Below are positions 53,214-55,436 of a DNA stretch of 55,436 bases, piece after piece (positions within the stretch are counted from its first letter, which is position 1; each line of letters opens with the position of its first letter). Both the position numbers and the translations under genes were made by a program. Under the pieces are notes generated by a model. It was not told where the DNA came from. It did no database searches and worked only from the letters and a program-made list of their open reading frames with translations. The DNA is from a bacterium (lineage in GTDB: Bacteria; Actinomycetota; Acidimicrobiia; Spongiisociales; Spongiisociaceae). The DNA is taken from positions 1 to 55,436 of the forward strand of contig JAPOQZ010000020.1 in NCBI GenBank assembly GCA_026710435.1. The letters are read 5' to 3'.

Positions 53214-53253
53214 GAGGGTGCTGAGATCCTCGTTCTCAGGGACTCTCCTGCTA
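53211..53253 (+). mobile_element. 43-bp remnant of the palindromic element family
   Basis: It begins TAGGAGGGTGCTGAGA and ends CTCAGGGACTCTCCTGCTA, which mirrors the start with a few changes. The interior of the element is missing. Its TAG serves as the stop codon of the HD-domain gene. Bases 53254-53380 downstream show nothing recognisable. Confidence 0.55.
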
Positions 53254-53380
53254 GCCCCGATTCTTCGGGCGCGGTTCTTCGAGACGAATGGCTAGCCGGT
53301 GGCGGGCTCCTGACCTGCGTCCTAGGAGGCATCGAGATGGTGAGCGGACAGTCCGGTCATCGCAAGCATCCGGCGCCCCG

Positions 53381-54124
53381 TCAGCGGAGTCTCCTGGACA
53401 CCCGAACAGCTGCTTCGATGACCGCCGCCGCGATCCCGTCGGGATCAGCATCGCCGGGGAAGCGGTACGAAGGCCCGTGAACGTGGATCACGCCCAGAAC
53501 GCGCGAGTGGCGGTCGTAGATAGGGGCGGCAACCGAACTGATCCCTTCGGCGAATTCTTCTATTCCCCAGGCGTGCCCTTGGTCCCGGATCCGCTTCAGG
53601 CGCCGTAGCATGAGTTGCGGATCCGTGACGGTCTTGGGTGTGTATGGGGTCAGACCGTTGTCGATGTAACTTTGCACCTGTTCGGCAGGCCAGTGGGACA
53701 GGATCACAAGTCCTGAGGGAACCACATGCAGGGGGATGAGAGTTCCCGTCCAGTCACGGACCGCAATATTGTTCTCCGCATCCTCCTGGGCAACGTAGTG
53801 GACCCGGTTGCCGTCGGGGACCGACAGCCCGGCGTCCTCCCCGAGTTCCCTGGCCAGCATTCTCAAGTGTGGGAACGACCGGTAGATGAGATCGGCCACC
53901 CTGCTTTGCCCGGCGGCCAGGCCATATACCTTCGGACCAATCCGGTAGGTGGGCTCCTCCGGAACCCGCTCCAACGCCTTCAACTCGACCAGTGTGTTGA
54001 CGATCCGGGCGACGGTGCTCTTGGGCATACCCACCCGAGACGCGAGTTCGGTGATGCCCAAGTCGGTACTGGAGACGGCATCAAGCACGAGGAACGCCCG
54101 CTCGATGGATTGCACCCGTGCCAT
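53381..54124 (-). CDS. IclR-family transcriptional regulator
   Basis: This 247-residue protein starts at ATG 54124, with GGGAG 7 nt upstream. An N-terminal winged helix-turn-helix (QSIERAFLVLDAVSSTDLG, ITELASRVGMPKSTVARIVN) precedes an effector domain of IclR type (LSVPDGNRVHYVAQE, RDQGHAWGIEEFAEGISSVA, APIYDRHSRVLGVIHVHGP). It diverges from the phosphorylase gene with 172 bp between them, so control of that gene is plausible. The ligand is unknown. Confidence 0.92.
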   Translation of the reverse strand: MARVQSIERAFLVLDAVSSTDLGITELASRVGMPKSTVARIVNTLVELKALERVPEEPTYRIGPKVYGLAAGQSRVADLIYRSFPHLRMLARELGEDAGLSVPDGNRVHYVAQEDAENNIAVRDWTGTLIPLHVVPSGLVILSHWPAEQVQSYIDNGLTPYTPKTVTDPQLMLRRLKRIRDQGHAWGIEEFAEGISSVAAPIYDRHSRVLGVIHVHGPSYRFPGDADPDGIAAAVIEAAVRVSRRLR

Positions 54125-54296
54125 GGAGCAGCTCCCGTACTCAACTGGATCGGAACCGTACCACATCGTGGAACAGGACCGGATCACAGCACGGGATCGG
54201 CTGCCAGTGCCGGTACCGTATCGACGTATGCTTTCTCGGCGGCTCAGCGGGCGGCCGATCCAGTTGGTAACGTGTCGACCCGAAAGGAGATGCGAA

Positions 54297-55013
54297 GTGT
54301 CCACACCCCATATACACGCGCCTGAAGGTGCGTTCGCAGAGTCCATCCTCCTGCCCGGCGATCCGCTCCGCGCCCGCTTCATCGCCGAGACTTTCCTGGA
54401 GGATCCCGTACAGGTCAACTCCGTTCGCAACATGTTCGGCTACACCGGAACATACCGCGGTACCCCGGTGTCAACAATGGGTACCGGGATGGGTGTACCC
54501 TCAGCGGCGATCTACGTAACTGAACTGATCCGCTCCTACGGAGTGCGCCGCCTGGTGCGGGTCGGCACCTGTGGCGGCATATCGACCGATGTGAAGATGC
54601 GAGAAGCCATACTCGCCGTCGGGGCTTCAACCGACTCGTTGACCAACCGCACCCGCTACAACGGTTGGGACTACGCGGCAACCGCCAACTTCGAGTTGCT
54701 CCGGGCCGCCGCAGAGGCGGCCGCCGGACTGGGAATCAAGACCCATGTCGGCAATCTGCACACCTCGGACCTCTTCTACAACAGCTACCAGAACGCTTTG
54801 GACGTCTGGCAGCGGATGGGAATCCTGGCTGTGGAGATGGAAACCGCCGGCCTGTACGCCATCGCAGCCGAGGAACGAGCCCAAGCCCTGAGCATCGTGA
54901 CCGTCTCCGATCACCTGGTAACGGGAGAGGAGACCTCCTCCGACGAGCGAGAGCGTACGTTCGGCAACATGGTCAGGATCGCGCTTGAGGCCATCCACAG
55001 TCTGTCCGGCTAG
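54297..55013 (+). CDS. deoD: Purine nucleoside phosphorylase (DeoD type)
   Basis: This 238-residue protein starts at GTG 54297 with GGAG upstream and has the hexameric PNP length. Landmarks are STPHIHAPEGAFAE, LLPGDPLRARFIAE (phosphate loop), GTGMGVPSAAIYVTEL, RVGTCGGIS and the substrate motif GILAVEMETAGLYAIA. SIVTVSDHL holds the catalytic Asp. It splits purine nucleosides with phosphate to base and ribose 1-phosphate in salvage. It is divergent from an IclR regulator. Two palindromic elements follow its stop within 150 bp. Confidence 0.95.
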   Translation: MSTPHIHAPEGAFAESILLPGDPLRARFIAETFLEDPVQVNSVRNMFGYTGTYRGTPVSTMGTGMGVPSAAIYVTELIRSYGVRRLVRVGTCGGISTDVKMREAILAVGASTDSLTNRTRYNGWDYAATANFELLRAAAEAAAGLGIKTHVGNLHTSDLFYNSYQNALDVWQRMGILAVEMETAGLYAIAAEERAQALSIVTVSDHLVTGEETSSDERERTFGNMVRIALEAIHSLSG

Positions 55014-55032
55014 CCCCCCGCCAAAGGCAACT

Positions 55033-55137
55033 TAGGAGGGTGCTGAAAGCCGGGGATAGAGGTTGCCCCACCCGGCTGGTGACCTGGAAGTCTGTCACCG
55101 GCTGTCGGGCCAACAGGGGGTCTCTCAGCACCTTCTA
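55033..55137 (+). mobile_element. 105-bp palindromic element with a different core (variant F)
   Basis: It begins TAGGAGGGTGCTGA and ends CTCAGCACCTTCTA, 105 bp, the same length and termini as copies A-E. The interior is unrelated in sequence yet also self-complementary (CCCGGCTGGTGAC against GTCACCGGCTGTCGGG). It begins 20 bp after the phosphorylase stop and is followed 18 bp later by copy E. Confidence 0.75.
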
Positions 55138-55155
55138 GTAGTGGTGGACCCCCAT

Positions 55156-55260
55156 TAGGAGGGTGCTGAGCAATCCACCAGCGGCCTGCCAACCGCCCGC
55201 ATGATGCCTGGGCCGGCGGGCGGCAGGCCCAAGCAATCGTCATTGTTCAGCACTTTCCTA
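55156..55260 (+). mobile_element. 105-bp palindromic element, copy E
   Basis: It runs from TAGGAGGGTGCTGA to TCAGCACTTTCCTA, 105 bp, with the shared core. The stem is easy to see: outer TAGGAGGGTGCTGAGCAAT pairs with ATTGTTCAGCACTTTCCTA, inner GGCCTGCC...CGCCCGC pairs with GCGGGCGGCAGGCC, around a loop near ATGATGCCTGG. Confidence 0.9.
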
Positions 55261-55436
55261 GTGTCCCGAGTCGGAAGTTCGTCACAGAAGAGCGGGCTAC
55301 ACCTCCACCCCACCGAACCCCGAGAACGCGAAAACCGCCCGAACGTGCCTCTTCCCTTGGGATCCCACCCCCGCCGCCACCTCCAAGGGTCACGGACGCG
55401 ACCTTCTATCCCCTGTGCGGGCCGGTTCCGGACAGT
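55261..55436. other. End of window, no gene seen
   Basis: The final 176 bases contain no open frame with a recognisable motif and no repeat shared with the rest of the window. A gene may begin just beyond the edge. Confidence 0.5.

Noticed and set aside
54125..54296. IclR operator between the divergent regulator and phosphorylase genes
   Set aside because: GATCGGAACC and GGACCGGATC face each other but match at only seven of ten positions. That is too weak to call a site.
12249..55243. Short conserved open frames in each palindromic element, read as repeated small proteins
   Set aside because: The similarity comes from DNA repeat conservation. The frames lack consistent starts and stops and are broken by the variable loop.
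12250..55260. Palindromic elements as a CRISPR array or as simple terminators
   Set aside because: They are dispersed singly over 43 kb with no spacers. They lack U-tracts, and one copy sits in a divergent promoter region, so termination alone does not explain them.

Overview
The window is 55.4 kb of dense, GC-rich bacterial chromosome. Several traits point to an actinobacterial lineage: a paired UvrD helicase/nuclease operon of AdnAB type, an ECF sigma factor coupled to an RskA-type anti-sigma factor, a one-strand phosphate locus with a PhoP/RegX3-type regulator, many GTG/TTG starts and many apparently leaderless genes. The cysteine-containing S-layer-homology (SLH)-like repeats are reminiscent of Acidimicrobiia. 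No rRNA, tRNA or CRISPR array was recognised, so the assignment rests on gene content only.

Layout. 1-770: one copy of a long dispersed repeat, then a DUF4258/DUF2283 toxin-antitoxin-like pair whose first gene is frameshifted. 926-12000: a cell-surface island. It holds a substrate-binding protein fused to SLH-like repeats, a twice-frameshifted CSLREA-type protein, a free-standing subtilase-prodomain-like secreted protein, and a 2316-residue modular subtilisin with C-terminal SLH-like repeats. 12000-15700: a gene remnant, a 105-bp palindromic element, a RelE-type toxin-antitoxin pair, an ECF sigma/RskA pair and a DUF1015 protein. 15843-22320: a 48-residue protein and the AdnA/AdnB-like helicase-nuclease operon. 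22321-30406: the second long repeat copy, D-aminoacyl-tRNA deacylase, an operon of PlsB-like acyltransferase with 2-oxoacid dehydrogenase E1 alpha/beta, repeats, an alpha/beta hydrolase and a frameshifted PolX-PHP polymerase. 31023-32408: ACT-domain malic enzyme. 32424-39824: pstS-pstC-pstA-pstB-phoU-phoB/regX3-phoR on the minus strand, with a candidate PHO box in front. 39920-55013: an NHLRC2-like lipoprotein, NfuA, an ATP-grasp ligase, VapBC, a beta-propeller lipoprotein, thiamine pyrophosphokinase, a hydroxyacid dehydrogenase, two tandem acyl-CoA-synthetase paralogues (one degraded at catalytic motifs), an HD protein, an IclR regulator and a purine nucleoside phosphorylase.

The most distinctive signal is a family of short palindromic elements with termini TAGGAGGGTGCTGA / TCAGCACCCTCCTA. 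Five copies share one core and each is exactly 105 bp. A sixth copy is also exactly 105 bp with the same ends but an unrelated palindromic core, and a seventh is a 43-bp remnant. They lie at gene ends and some supply stop codons. A second observation is a recurring start architecture: a TANNNT hexamer 6-7 nt before the start codon with no Shine-Dalgarno, seen at seven genes. At least four single-base frameshifts in otherwise conserved genes mean that either pseudogenisation or residual sequencing error must be considered.
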